Of a stretch of DNA of 64,000 bases, positions 45,048 through 53,437 are shown piece after piece. The notes beneath the pieces were generated by a model. The model did not search any database. It saw only the letters and a program-made list of their open reading frames with translations, and was not told where the DNA came from. A program made the position numbers and the translations under genes. Source of the DNA: Paracidovorax wautersii (GTDB lineage: Bacteria; Pseudomonadota; Gammaproteobacteria; Burkholderiales; Burkholderiaceae_C). Position 1 is the stretch's first letter. Each line of letters starts with the position of its first letter. The DNA lies in contig NZ_FONX01000012.1 of the NCBI RefSeq assembly GCF_900113035.1, positions 1 through 64,000 on the forward strand, given 5' to 3'.

Positions 45048-46607
45048 TCAGGCCTTGAGGAACAGCCGGTACGCCGGGTTGGCCGTCTCTTCCACCCAGG
45101 GGTAGTCCAGCGCCTGCAGGAAGGCGTCGAACGCAGCCTTGTCGTCCGCCGGCACCTGCATGCCCACGAGGATGCGGCCATAGTCCGCGCCCTGGTTGCG
45201 GTAGTGGAACAGGCTGATGTTCCAGCTCGGCTGCATCAGGCTCAGGAACTTGAGCAGCGCGCCGGGGCGCTCGGGGAAGGTGAAGCGCATCAGCCGCTCT
45301 TCCTGCGCCAGCGCCGAATGGCCGCCGACCAGATGGCGCAGGTGTTCCTTGGCCAGCTCGTCGTGGGTCAGGTCCAGCGCCTCGAAGCCCTGCTGCCGGA
45401 AGGTGTCGGCGATCTGCGCGGATTCGCCCCGGCCCTGCGTCGTCAGGCCCACGAAGACGTGGGCGCGCGCGGCATCGCTGATGCGGTAGATGAATTCGGT
45501 CACGTTGCGCGGGCCGCCGGGCAGCGAGCCCACGGCCTCGCAGAAGCGCCGGAAGCTGCCGCGCTCTTCGGGGATGGTGATGGCGAAGAGGGCCTCGCGC
45601 TCCTCGCCCACCTCGGCGCGCTCGGCCACGAAGCGCAGGCGGTCGAAGTTCATGTTGGCGCCGCAGAGGATGGCGGCGTAGGTCTCGCCCGTGGTCTTGC
45701 GCTCGGCCACGTACTGCTTGATGGCGGCCACGGCCAGCGCGCCGGCCGGCTCCACGATGCTGCGCGTGTCCACGAAGATGTCCTTGATGGCGGCGCAGAC
45801 GGCGTCGGTATCGACGGTGATGAATTCATCCACCAGCCCCTGCGCGACGCGGAAGGTCTCCTCGCCCACCAGCTTGACGGCCGTGCCGTCGGAAAAGAGG
45901 CCCACGTCCGCCAGCGCCACGCGCTCGTGCGCGCGCACCGACTGCGCCATGGCGTCGGAGTCGTTCATCTGCACGCCGATCACCTTGATGTCCGGACGCA
46001 CGGCCTTGATGTAGTTGGCCACGCCGCTCACCAGCCCGCCGCCGCCGATGGCGACGAAGACCGCATCGAGCCGGCTGCTGCCCAGGCTCTGCAACTGGCG
46101 CAGGATCTCCATGGCGATGGTGCCCTGGCCGGCGATCACGTCGGGGTCGTCGAACGGGTGGACGAAGGTCAGGCCCTGCTCCTGCTGCAGCTGCACGGCA
46201 TGGCCGTAGGCGTCGGAATAGCTGTCGCCATGCAGCACCACGTCGCCGCCCAGGGTCTTGACCGCATCCACCTTGAGCTGCGGCGTGGTGGTGGGCATCA
46301 CCACCACGGCGCGCGTGCCCAGCTTGCGTGCGCTCATCGCCACGCCCTGGGCATGGTTGCCGGCGGAGGCGCAGATCACGCCCCGGGCCAGCTGCTCGGC
46401 CGTCAGGTGCGCCATCTTGTTGTAGGCGCCGCGCAGCTTGAAGCTGAAGACGGGTTGCTGGTCTTCGCGCTTGAGGAGCACCTGGTTGCCCAGCCGCTGG
46501 CTGAGGGCGTGGGCGGGCTGCAGATCGGACTCGACGGCCACGTCATAGACGCGTGCCGTCAGGATCTTCTTGAGATAGTCGAACGGGGAAAGAGGCGGGG
46601 TGGTCAT
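45048..46607 (-). CDS. ilvA: Threonine ammonia-lyase, biosynthetic
   Basis: 519 residues from the ATG at 46607. PLP enzyme deaminating threonine to 2-oxobutanoate, first step of isoleucine synthesis. Catalytic Lys in FSFKLRGAYNKM (about 58), phosphate loop GGGGLVSG (about 190). Two C-terminal ACT-like regulatory domains (about 330-515), which give isoleucine feedback inhibition. Full length. The 5' leader carries a terminator-like hairpin. Confidence 0.95.
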   Translation of the reverse strand: MTTPPLSPFDYLKKILTARVYDVAVESDLQPAHALSQRLGNQVLLKREDQQPVFSFKLRGAYNKMAHLTAEQLARGVICASAGNHAQGVAMSARKLGTRAVVVMPTTTPQLKVDAVKTLGGDVVLHGDSYSDAYGHAVQLQQEQGLTFVHPFDDPDVIAGQGTIAMEILRQLQSLGSSRLDAVFVAIGGGGLVSGVANYIKAVRPDIKVIGVQMNDSDAMAQSVRAHERVALADVGLFSDGTAVKLVGEETFRVAQGLVDEFITVDTDAVCAAIKDIFVDTRSIVEPAGALAVAAIKQYVAERKTTGETYAAILCGANMNFDRLRFVAERAEVGEEREALFAITIPEERGSFRRFCEAVGSLPGGPRNVTEFIYRISDAARAHVFVGLTTQGRGESAQIADTFRQQGFEALDLTHDELAKEHLRHLVGGHSALAQEERLMRFTFPERPGALLKFLSLMQPSWNISLFHYRNQGADYGRILVGMQVPADDKAAFDAFLQALDYPWVEETANPAYRLFLKA

Positions 46608-46706
46608 GGGCGGGCGGCGGTCTGCATCGAACGAAAGCCCCGCCGAAGGGCAGGGGCCGACATCATAGGCTTTGGCCCAGGCGCTCCCCGTGGATTGCGA
46701 ACGGGC

Positions 46707-46766
46707 AAAAAAAAACGGCCCCGAACCGTGAGGTCCAGGGCCGAATCCATCCTTTGAGGAGATGGA
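46707..46766 (-). terminator. Leader terminator/attenuator before ilvA
   Basis: On the minus strand two hairpins precede ilvA. One is TCCATC-loop-GATGGA (46766-46746). The next is CGGCCC-loop-GGGGCCG (46743-46716), immediately followed by nine Ts (46715-46707), then about 100 bases to the ilvA ATG. A terminator placed inside the leader of its own gene suggests attenuation. A short frame (ATGAGTGGCGCACCTATTGTC...) contains Ile/Val codons just before it, but its signal is weak. Confidence 0.6.
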
Positions 46767-46902
46767 GGAGACAATAGGTGCGCCACTCATGAAAAGCAGC
46801 GCATGGGGCAAGTGTAGCCCAATGGATGCTGCGATGCAGCAAAATCTGGGTAGCGTGTGGCAGATTGGCTGCTGATTCGCCTAATTTTTGGAAAAAAACA
46901 AC

Positions 46903-47352
46903 ATGGAATGCACTGTCAGCTGGACCGGAGCGAGCGGAACGCGCTCGGGCATGGGCTTCATCGCGGAAACCGGCAGCGGCCACGTCCTGGCGATGGACGG
47001 CGCGCCGGATGCCGCCAACCCGGCCAACGGCGGCCAGAACCTGGCCCCGCGCCCGATGGAAACCGTGCTCGCCGGAACCGGCGGCTGCACGGCCTACGAC
47101 GTGGTGCTGATCCTCAAGCGCGGCCGGCACGATGTGCGGGGCTGCAGCGTCAAGCTCACCTCCGAGCGGGCCGACACCGATCCGAAGGTGTTCACCAAGA
47201 TCCACATGCAGTTCACCGTCACCGGCCGCGGCATTCCGCCGGCCGCCGTGGAGCGCGCCATCGCCATGAGCCACGACAAGTACTGCTCGGCCAGCATCAT
47301 GCTGGGCAAGACCGCCGAGATCACGACGGGCTACGACATCGTCGAGGCCTGA
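46903..47352 (+). CDS. OsmC/Ohr family protein
   Basis: 149 residues from the ATG at 46903. Redox-active Cys pair positions are seen: C in GTGGCTAYDVV (about 66) and C in KYCSASIMLGK (about 127). OsmC-type peroxiredoxins reduce organic hydroperoxides. The sequence is nearer the YhfA/OsmC branch than Ohr. Divergent from ilvA. Confidence 0.88.
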   Translation: MECTVSWTGASGTRSGMGFIAETGSGHVLAMDGAPDAANPANGGQNLAPRPMETVLAGTGGCTAYDVVLILKRGRHDVRGCSVKLTSERADTDPKVFTKIHMQFTVTGRGIPPAAVERAIAMSHDKYCSASIMLGKTAEITTGYDIVEA

Positions 47353-47395
47353 GCCTTACCGGGCGCCGCCGCGTTGCGGCCAGGGCTTGCTTGCT

Positions 47396-47413
47396 GAGAT
47401 CGTGAACACGTTC
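47396..47413 (-). repeat. Solo terminal inverted repeat of the 268-bp MITE at the coq7 stop
   Basis: GAGATCGTGAACACGTTC matches the MITE right end at 17 of 18 bases, and is followed by TTA (47414-47416), a TNA trinucleotide like the duplications beside the full copies. That TTA is the reverse of the coq7 TAA stop codon. Sequence further left does not match either MITE end, so this is a degraded or related element. Confidence 0.65.
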
Positions 47414-48031
47414 TTATAGATAGTGCGCGGTGGTCGTCATGACCTTGGCCGCGGCACGCATCGCCAGGCGGGCCGGCGCGGGCAGGGGCACGGCGCCGGC
47501 GGCCAGCGCGTGGTTGGCGTGCCGCTCCTCGTCGGCCTGCATGCGGGACACCACGGCGCGCGAGGCGTGGTCGTCGGCCGGCAGCCGGCCCAGATGCCCT
47601 TGCAGGTGGGAGGCCACCTGGCGTTCCGTTTCCACCACGAAGCCCAGGCTCACGCGGTCGCTCACCTTGGCCGCCACGAAGCCGATGGCGAAGGCGCCGG
47701 CATACCAGAGCGGATTCAGCAGGCTGGGGCGAGCGCCCAGGGCATCCAGGCGTTCCTGGGTCCAGGCCAGATGGTCGGTCTCTTCGCGCGCCGCCTCCAG
47801 CAGTTCGCGCCGCAGTACCGGGTCGGACGTCACGCTGGCCTGGGCGGTGTAGAGCGCCTGCGCGCAGACCTCGCCCACATGGTTGACCCGCATCAGTGCG
47901 CCGGACAGGGCTCTGTCTGGTACGGAAAGTGCTTGTTGTGCGACGCCCCGTGCCGGAGACGCTTCGGCCGCCACGGGCTTGGCGAACAGGGTCCTCAGTG
48001 CCGCATCGGCCGCGTTCAGGAGTTTGTCCAT
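47414..48031 (-). CDS. coq7: 3-demethoxyubiquinol 3-hydroxylase (Coq7)
   Basis: 205 residues from the ATG at 48031; an in-frame start at 48055 would add 8. Ferritin-like diiron hydroxylase of ubiquinone synthesis. Iron ligands are in [40 protein letters not shown] and DEERHA. Membrane-associated by two hydrophobic patches. The stop TAA coincides with a MITE-like end (GAACGTG follows directly). Confidence 0.93.
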   Translation of the reverse strand: MDKLLNAADAALRTLFAKPVAAEASPARGVAQQALSVPDRALSGALMRVNHVGEVCAQALYTAQASVTSDPVLRRELLEAAREETDHLAWTQERLDALGARPSLLNPLWYAGAFAIGFVAAKVSDRVSLGFVVETERQVASHLQGHLGRLPADDHASRAVVSRMQADEERHANHALAAGAVPLPAPARLAMRAAAKVMTTTAHYL

Positions 48032-48184
48032 GGTGAGTCTTCCAGAGAGGTTCAATACATTGCTGTAAGTGCTTGAGCCGTCAGCCTTTGCCGTCTGCCG
48101 TTGTCAGGAATTTTCCTGTCCCCGGCCACTGTTGCAACACCGCAACGAAAACAGGCTTTGCTAAAGGATTGTGCGGGAATTCCT

Positions 48185-48213
48185 TTGCGAAACCCGCTGG
48201 CGTCTGTTGCAAT
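48185..48213 (+). promoter_or_regulatory. Possible sigma-70 promoter of porin 1
   Basis: TTGCGA (48185-48190), a 17-base spacer, then TGCAAT (48208-48213), about 115 bases before the porin ATG. The remaining intergenic sequence 48032-48330 holds no gene that I can see. It includes a short inverted repeat GTTGC-AACACC-GCAAC (48131-48146). Confidence 0.35.
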
Positions 48214-48330
48214 ATCAGTAACTTCCCCACCAGGAGGTTGGCCCGGGGAACCGGCGAGGGTTGCGCGCTTTGCATGACGCAGCTCAGCCCTCCGAACCGG
48301 CGCCCTCTGTTTAACCTTGGAGTACTCGCA

Positions 48331-49368
48331 ATGAAAAAATCTCTGATTGCCCTGGCTGTGCTGGCTGCTGCTTCCGGCGCTGCAATGGCTCAATCGTCCG
48401 TGACCCTGTTCGGTATCGTTGACACCGCTGTTGGCTACGTCAACAAGGCCAACGCCAACGGCGACAACCTGTACGGCCTGAGCACCAGCGGCAACGCTAC
48501 GAGCCGTCTGGGCTTCCGTGGCACGGAAGACCTGGGTGGCGGCCTGAAGGCTGGCTTCTGGCTCGAAGGCGAAATCTTCGGTGACAACGGCAACGCCAAC
48601 GGCTTCAACTTCCAACGTCGTTCCACGATCAGCCTGATGGGCAACTTCGGTGAAGTGCGCCTGGGCCGTGACCTGACCCCCACCTACGCCAAGACCAGCA
48701 GCTACGACCTGTTCGGCCAAACCGGCATCGGTCAATTCAAGGGCTGGAGCAACTGGAACGGCAGCGCCGTGGCTGATGCCAACGACATCCGTTCGAGCAA
48801 CATGGTCAGCTACTACACGCCCAACTTCAGCGGCTTCACCGGCGGCGTGGGCTATGGCTTCGACGAACAAACCGTCGGCAAGGCTGGCCGTTACGCTGGT
48901 GCTTTCGGCGCCTACGACAACGGTCCTCTGAGCGTTGCTCTGTCGTACGACCGTCGCGATCTGGCTGCCGCTTCCAAGCGTGACACCCTGACCGTGTCGG
49001 GCTCCTACGACCTGAACGTCGCCAAGCTGAGCACGATCCTGCAACAGTCCAAGTACGAAACGCCTGGCCTGGCTGATGCCAAGTTCAACGCATACGCTAT
49101 CGGCGCTTCCATGCCCGTCGGCGCTGGCGAGTTCAAGCTGCAATACGCTCTGTACGACCAAAAGGCCATCAGCTCCAAGGCTCACCAACTGTCCCTGGGC
49201 TACGTGCACAACCTGTCCAAGCGCACCGCTGTGTACGGCACCGTGGCTTACCTGAAGAACAAGGACCAGTCCAACCTGGGCCTGGACGCCAAGAACCTGA
49301 ACACGACCGGCCCCGGCGCTGGCAACAACCAAACCGGCGTGCAAGTCGGTGTGCGTCACTCCTTCTAA
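48331..49368 (+). CDS. Gram-negative porin (OmpC-like, Burkholderiales type), highly expressed
   Basis: 345 residues. Signal peptide MKKSLIALAVLAAASGAAMA, then SSVTLFGIVDTAVGYVN, the start of the 16-strand trimeric beta-barrel, and a C-terminal Phe (VGVRHSF) needed for outer-membrane insertion. Loop 3 is Asn/Gly/Ser-rich. Codon choice stands out from the neighbours, with many GCT, GGT, CGT and CTG and few GCG codons, as expected for an abundant protein. Strong terminator at 49411. Confidence 0.95.
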   Translation: MKKSLIALAVLAAASGAAMAQSSVTLFGIVDTAVGYVNKANANGDNLYGLSTSGNATSRLGFRGTEDLGGGLKAGFWLEGEIFGDNGNANGFNFQRRSTISLMGNFGEVRLGRDLTPTYAKTSSYDLFGQTGIGQFKGWSNWNGSAVADANDIRSSNMVSYYTPNFSGFTGGVGYGFDEQTVGKAGRYAGAFGAYDNGPLSVALSYDRRDLAAASKRDTLTVSGSYDLNVAKLSTILQQSKYETPGLADAKFNAYAIGASMPVGAGEFKLQYALYDQKAISSKAHQLSLGYVHNLSKRTAVYGTVAYLKNKDQSNLGLDAKNLNTTGPGAGNNQTGVQVGVRHSF

Positions 49369-49410
49369 TTTCCGGCTGGCCTAGCCAGCTTGAGTTAGCA
49401 AGAAGACAAG

Positions 49411-49442
49411 AAACCGCTGCCCTCGGGCAGCGGTTTTTTTTT
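49411..49442 (+). terminator. Intrinsic terminator of porin 1
   Basis: Stem AAACCGCTGCC (49411-49421), loop CTCG, GGCAGCGGTTT (49426-49436), followed by a further run of T to 49442. Very strong. Forty-two bases after the stop. Confidence 0.93.
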
Positions 49443-49561
49443 GTCGCGCAGGTAACAGGACTTAAGGGAAAACGACTGTGGTTTTGAGGTGCTTGCCCTA
49501 TGTTGGTCATCGCCCTTGGTTCCTAGAATGAGATTCCTTCCCTTACAGAAAGAGACAAACC

Positions 49562-50761
49562 ATGCGCATTCCGTTTGTGAAAAAAACGCTGGCGATGACG
49601 GCTCTGGCCGCAGTGGCGCCTTTGGCCTTGGCACAGCAGGCCCCCGCCACCAGCAGCGTGCAGCTGTATGGGATCGTGGATGTGGCCTATCGCCATACCA
49701 ACAATGAAGGTGCCAACGCGGACGGATCGCTGAGCCAGATGATCGGTGGCGGTATGTCGCAGAGCCGCTGGGGCATCAACATCAATGAAGAACTGGGTGG
49801 CGGCCTGAAGGCCATCGCCAACCTGGAGAACCGCTTCAACGCCGACAGCGGCACGCCGACGACGCCTTACTTCCAGCAGTCCTGGGTCGGCCTGCAGGGC
49901 GGTTTCGGCCGTGTCACCCTGGGGCGCCAGTACAACATGCTGTTCGACCTGGTGACCTCCACCTATGCGTCGTTCCCGTACTCGCCCTACATGGAAGCCT
50001 ACAAGCCCGAACTCGGGATGGCGATGGGTGCGCGTGCCAACAATGCCATCAAGTACCTGGCCGAGGTGGGCGACTTCCGCGGCGCGCTGCAGTATTCCTT
50101 CGACGAGGGCAATACGGTGGACAAGTTGGGCGCCAACGTGAACCCGGCCGGCGCCATCCGCACGGCAGGCGGCTACCTGCGCTACGCATCGGGCGGCGTG
50201 GCTGCCGGCGTGGGCTACCTGAACACGCGCCTGCCGGGCGGCACGGATGTGGATGCCTGGACGCTGGGCGGCTCCTACCGCACCGGCCCCTGGTACCTGG
50301 CCCTGGGCTACGGGCTGAACAAGCGGCAGGATGCCTATGGCTTCAATACCGCCGGCGTCGTGGACAGCTCCATCATGGGCGCGTACTGGTCCGGCTCCTC
50401 CAACGGCGGCTTCCTGCCGGGCGCTGCCGCCAATCCGGCCAATCCCGCGAGCGTGCTGAACCTGCGTGACCACGCCGACAAGCGCCAGATGTACAAGGTG
50501 GGCGTGGGCTACCAGGCCACGTCGCAGATCAACATCGGCGTGCATTACTTCCATGCCCGCCAGTCGGGTTCGGCATCCGGTGCCTACAGCGGCAAGGCGG
50601 ACTTCCTCGTGTCCGTGCTGGACTATGCGCTCTCCAAGCGCACCGATGCGTATTTCGCGGTGGACCACACCCGTGTGAACGGCGGCGCCGGCATGGCGCT
50701 GGACAGCAACGGTGCGCGCAACCGTACCGGCATCACGGTGGGCATGCGCCACCGCTTCTGA
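49562..50761 (+). CDS. Gram-negative porin, paralogue of porin 1
   Basis: 399 residues. Signal peptide ending PLALAQQ, then SSVQLYGIVDVAYRHTNN and a C-terminal GITVGMRHRF. Longer loops than porin 1, e.g. about 275-305 with GAYWSGSSNGGFLPGAAANPANPAS. Codon use is ordinary for this chromosome, which suggests lower or conditional expression. It has its own terminator, so the two porins form separate units. Confidence 0.93.
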   Translation: MRIPFVKKTLAMTALAAVAPLALAQQAPATSSVQLYGIVDVAYRHTNNEGANADGSLSQMIGGGMSQSRWGININEELGGGLKAIANLENRFNADSGTPTTPYFQQSWVGLQGGFGRVTLGRQYNMLFDLVTSTYASFPYSPYMEAYKPELGMAMGARANNAIKYLAEVGDFRGALQYSFDEGNTVDKLGANVNPAGAIRTAGGYLRYASGGVAAGVGYLNTRLPGGTDVDAWTLGGSYRTGPWYLALGYGLNKRQDAYGFNTAGVVDSSIMGAYWSGSSNGGFLPGAAANPANPASVLNLRDHADKRQMYKVGVGYQATSQINIGVHYFHARQSGSASGAYSGKADFLVSVLDYALSKRTDAYFAVDHTRVNGGAGMALDSNGARNRTGITVGMRHRF

Positions 50762-50832
50762 TCGCTGCGCCATTGCGCCGACATGCGCTGGCAGGAGGGC
50801 CCCACGCTTCGGCGTGCCGGCCGCCTGCCCAG

Positions 50833-50868
50833 GCCGACGGATTCCCGTTTGGGACCGTCGGCTTTTTT
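50833..50868 (+). terminator. Intrinsic terminator of porin 2
   Basis: Outer stem GCCGACGG/CCGTCGGC (50833-50840, 50855-50862), inner stem TCCC/GGGA with loop GTTT, then six Ts. Seventy-one bases after the porin 2 stop. Confidence 0.92.
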
Positions 50869-50910
50869 GTGGGTGCGAGGCGGGGAAGAAGAGACTTACA
50901 CCAAGCTGGC

Positions 50911-50926
50911 TGGCACTGCACTTGCT
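50911..50926 (+). promoter_or_regulatory. Sigma-54 (-24/-12) promoter sequence
   Basis: TGGCAC-N5-TTGCT matches the full sigma-54 consensus, with ten bases between GG (50912-50913) and GC (50924-50925). On the plus strand, about 280 bases before the peptide ABC operon. The 446-base gap 50762-51207 otherwise holds only the porin 2 terminator and no gene. An enhancer-binding protein such as NtrC would be needed. No clear enhancer palindrome was found by eye. Confidence 0.6.
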
Positions 50927-51207
50927 GATGAGTGGGCCTGCGTTCGAGCTGGTCGCTAGGAGTGTGTGAATGGTCGCGGTGCAGCAGTCCTTCGCTGGAC
51001 GGTATTCGATTGTCATGTCGCATGAAGCGCCGCTTGTCGCCTCCGCTTCCCGTGACCGGGCCGCTGCCGTGAGATCTGCCGGCGCCGGCCTGCCAGGTCC
51101 CCGGCTGCCGCTCTGCAATGCACGCGTGCCCTGCGTTTGCACATGCCCTGAGTCCCGTGCGCGAAATATCTCCTGCTAGCATGCCTCTCCCAACTCCGGT
51201 TCACTGA

Positions 51208-52188
51208 ATGCTCGCCTTTATCCTGCGCCGCCTCATCCAGGCCGTGATCGTGATGATCACCGTGGCTTTCATCTCGTTCATGCTGTTCCAGTACGTGGGC
51301 GACCCCGTCGTGTCCCTGCTGGGGCAGGACGCGACGCCCGATCAGATCCGCGACATGCGCGCCGCGCTGGGGCTGGACCAGCCCTTCGTCGTGCAGTTCT
51401 GGCATTTCCTGGTGAATGCGGCGCAGGGGGAGTTCGGCATCAGCCTGCGTCAGGGCGCTAAGGTCTCGCGGCTGATCGCCGAGCGCTTTCCGGCGACGCT
51501 GGAACTGGCCCTGGTGGCCGCCGTGATGGCGCTGCTGATCGGCCTGCCGATGGGCGTCTATGCGGCGCTGCGCCGGGGCACGTTCATGAGCCAGGTGTTC
51601 ATGACGATCTCGCTGCTGGGCGTTTCGCTGCCCACCTTCCTGATCGGCATCCTGCTGATCCTGGTCTTCGCCGTGCATCTGGGCTGGTTCCCGAGCTTCG
51701 GCCGGGGCGAGGTCACCCAGATCGGCTGGTGGAGCACCGGCCTGCTCACGGCCAAGGGCTGGCACCACATCGTGCTGCCGGCCGTGACGCTGGCCATCTA
51801 CCAGCTCACGCTCATCATGCGGCTGGTGCGTGCCGAGATGCTGGAAGTGCTGCGCACCGACTACATCAAGTTCGCCCGGGCGCGGGGCCTCTCCGACCGG
51901 GCCATCCACTTCGGCCATGCGCTCAAGAACACCCTGGTGCCGGTGATGACGATCACGGGCCTGCAGCTGGGTGGGCTGATCGCCTTCGCCATCATCACCG
52001 AGACGGTCTTCCAGTGGCCGGGCATGGGCCTGCTGTTCATCCAGGCCGTCACCTTCGCCGACATTCCCGTGATGGCCGCCTACCTGTGCCTGATCGCGCT
52101 GATCTTCGTGGTCATCAACCTGGTGGTGGACCTGCTCTATTTCGTGGTCGATCCACGCCTGCGCGTGGGCAAAGCCGGAGGACATTGA
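51208..52188 (+). CDS. dppB: Dipeptide/oligopeptide ABC transporter permease (DppB-like)
   Basis: 326 codons. Inner-membrane permease with six spans (first about 10-32). The EAA loop reads EMLEVLRTDYIKFARARGLSDRAIHFGHALKNTLVPVMT (about 211-250). First gene of the operon; the M20 gene begins 2 bases after its stop. Partner permease is at 56601. Confidence 0.93.
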   Translation: MLAFILRRLIQAVIVMITVAFISFMLFQYVGDPVVSLLGQDATPDQIRDMRAALGLDQPFVVQFWHFLVNAAQGEFGISLRQGAKVSRLIAERFPATLELALVAAVMALLIGLPMGVYAALRRGTFMSQVFMTISLLGVSLPTFLIGILLILVFAVHLGWFPSFGRGEVTQIGWWSTGLLTAKGWHHIVLPAVTLAIYQLTLIMRLVRAEMLEVLRTDYIKFARARGLSDRAIHFGHALKNTLVPVMTITGLQLGGLIAFAIITETVFQWPGMGLLFIQAVTFADIPVMAAYLCLIALIFVVINLVVDLLYFVVDPRLRVGKAGGH

Positions 52189-52189
52189 C

Positions 52190-53437
52190 ATGGCGAGCGC
52201 AGCCGGCGGCAACGTGATGCCCCCCACCCCCCGTCTCAAGGCCGGCGGACGGGCCTTTGCGCAGATCGCGCAGTTCCACCCCGAACTCACGGCCTTCCGG
52301 CGCGACCTGCACGCCCATCCCGAACTGGGCTTCGAAGAGGTCTATACCGGCTCGCGCGTGAAAGAGGCGCTCAAGGTCTGCGGGGTGGACGAGATCCACG
52401 ACGGCATCGGTCGCACTGGCATCGTCGCCGTCATCCGTGGGCAGGGGCGGGGCAGCGGCAGCATGGTGGGCCTGCGCGCCGACATGGATGCGCTGCCCAT
52501 CACCGAGCAGAGCGATGCGCCCTGGAAGTCGTGCAAGCCCGGGCTCATGCACGGCTGCGGCCATGACGGCCACACCGCCATGCTGGTGGGCGCGGCACGC
52601 TATCTGGCGGCCACGCGCAACTTCGACGGCACGGCGGTGCTGATCTTCCAGCCGGGCGAAGAGGGCTTCGGCGGCGCGCGCGTGATGATCGAGGACGGCC
52701 TCTTCGAGCGCTTTCCCGTGCAGTCGGTCTATGCCATGCACAACTGGCCGGCGATGAAGCCCGGCACGGTGGGGCTCAACGCCGGCGCCATGATGGCGGC
52801 GGCCGACCGCGTCACCATCGAGATCAACGGCCGCGGCGGCCATGGCGCGCATGCCTACCAGGCGGTCGATGTGGTGCTGGTGGCCGCGCACATCATCACG
52901 GCCGTGCAGTCCATCGTCTCGCGCAACGTGCGGCCGCTCGACAGCGCCGTCATCAGCCTGTGCGCGGTGCAGGCGGGCGACCTGGGCGCGTTCAGCGTGA
53001 TTCCTGGCTCGGCCACGCTGGTGGGCACGGTGCGCAGCTTCGATCCGGCCGTGCAGGAGATGGTGCAGCGGCGCATCCAGGAAGTGTGCGGCGCGATCGC
53101 GCTGGGCTTCGGCGCCACGGCCAGCGTGCGCTACGAGCGCATCTATCCGGCCACCATCAACACCGAGGAGCATGCGATCTTCGCGGGCGACGTAGCCGAG
53201 CGGCTGGTGGGGGCCGACAACGTCGTGCGCGACCTGGAGCCCAGCATGGGCGCCGAGGACTTCTCCTTCATGCTGCAGAGCCGCCCGGGTGCCTATCTGC
53301 GCATCGGCCAGGGCATGGGGCCGGGCAACAGCGCGCTGCACAACAGCCGCTACGACTTCAACGACGACATCCTGCCGCTGGGGGCAGCGCTGCATGCCAG
53401 CCTGGTGGAACAGGCGATGCCGCTGGCTACGCTATGA
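52190..53437 (+). CDS. M20-family amidohydrolase (hippurate hydrolase-like)
   Basis: 415 codons. Cytosolic metallopeptidase-fold amidohydrolase cleaving N-acyl or dipeptide amides. Metal and catalytic sites: GLRADMDALPI, MHGCGHDGHTAMLVG, FQPGEEGFGGARVM, the dimerisation segment GRGGHGAHAYQ and MGAEDFSFML. Between the permease and binding-protein genes, overlapping the latter by ATGA, so it likely hydrolyses what the transporter imports. Confidence 0.93.
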   Translation: MASAAGGNVMPPTPRLKAGGRAFAQIAQFHPELTAFRRDLHAHPELGFEEVYTGSRVKEALKVCGVDEIHDGIGRTGIVAVIRGQGRGSGSMVGLRADMDALPITEQSDAPWKSCKPGLMHGCGHDGHTAMLVGAARYLAATRNFDGTAVLIFQPGEEGFGGARVMIEDGLFERFPVQSVYAMHNWPAMKPGTVGLNAGAMMAAADRVTIEINGRGGHGAHAYQAVDVVLVAAHIITAVQSIVSRNVRPLDSAVISLCAVQAGDLGAFSVIPGSATLVGTVRSFDPAVQEMVQRRIQEVCGAIALGFGATASVRYERIYPATINTEEHAIFAGDVAERLVGADNVVRDLEPSMGAEDFSFMLQSRPGAYLRIGQGMGPGNSALHNSRYDFNDDILPLGAALHASLVEQAMPLATL

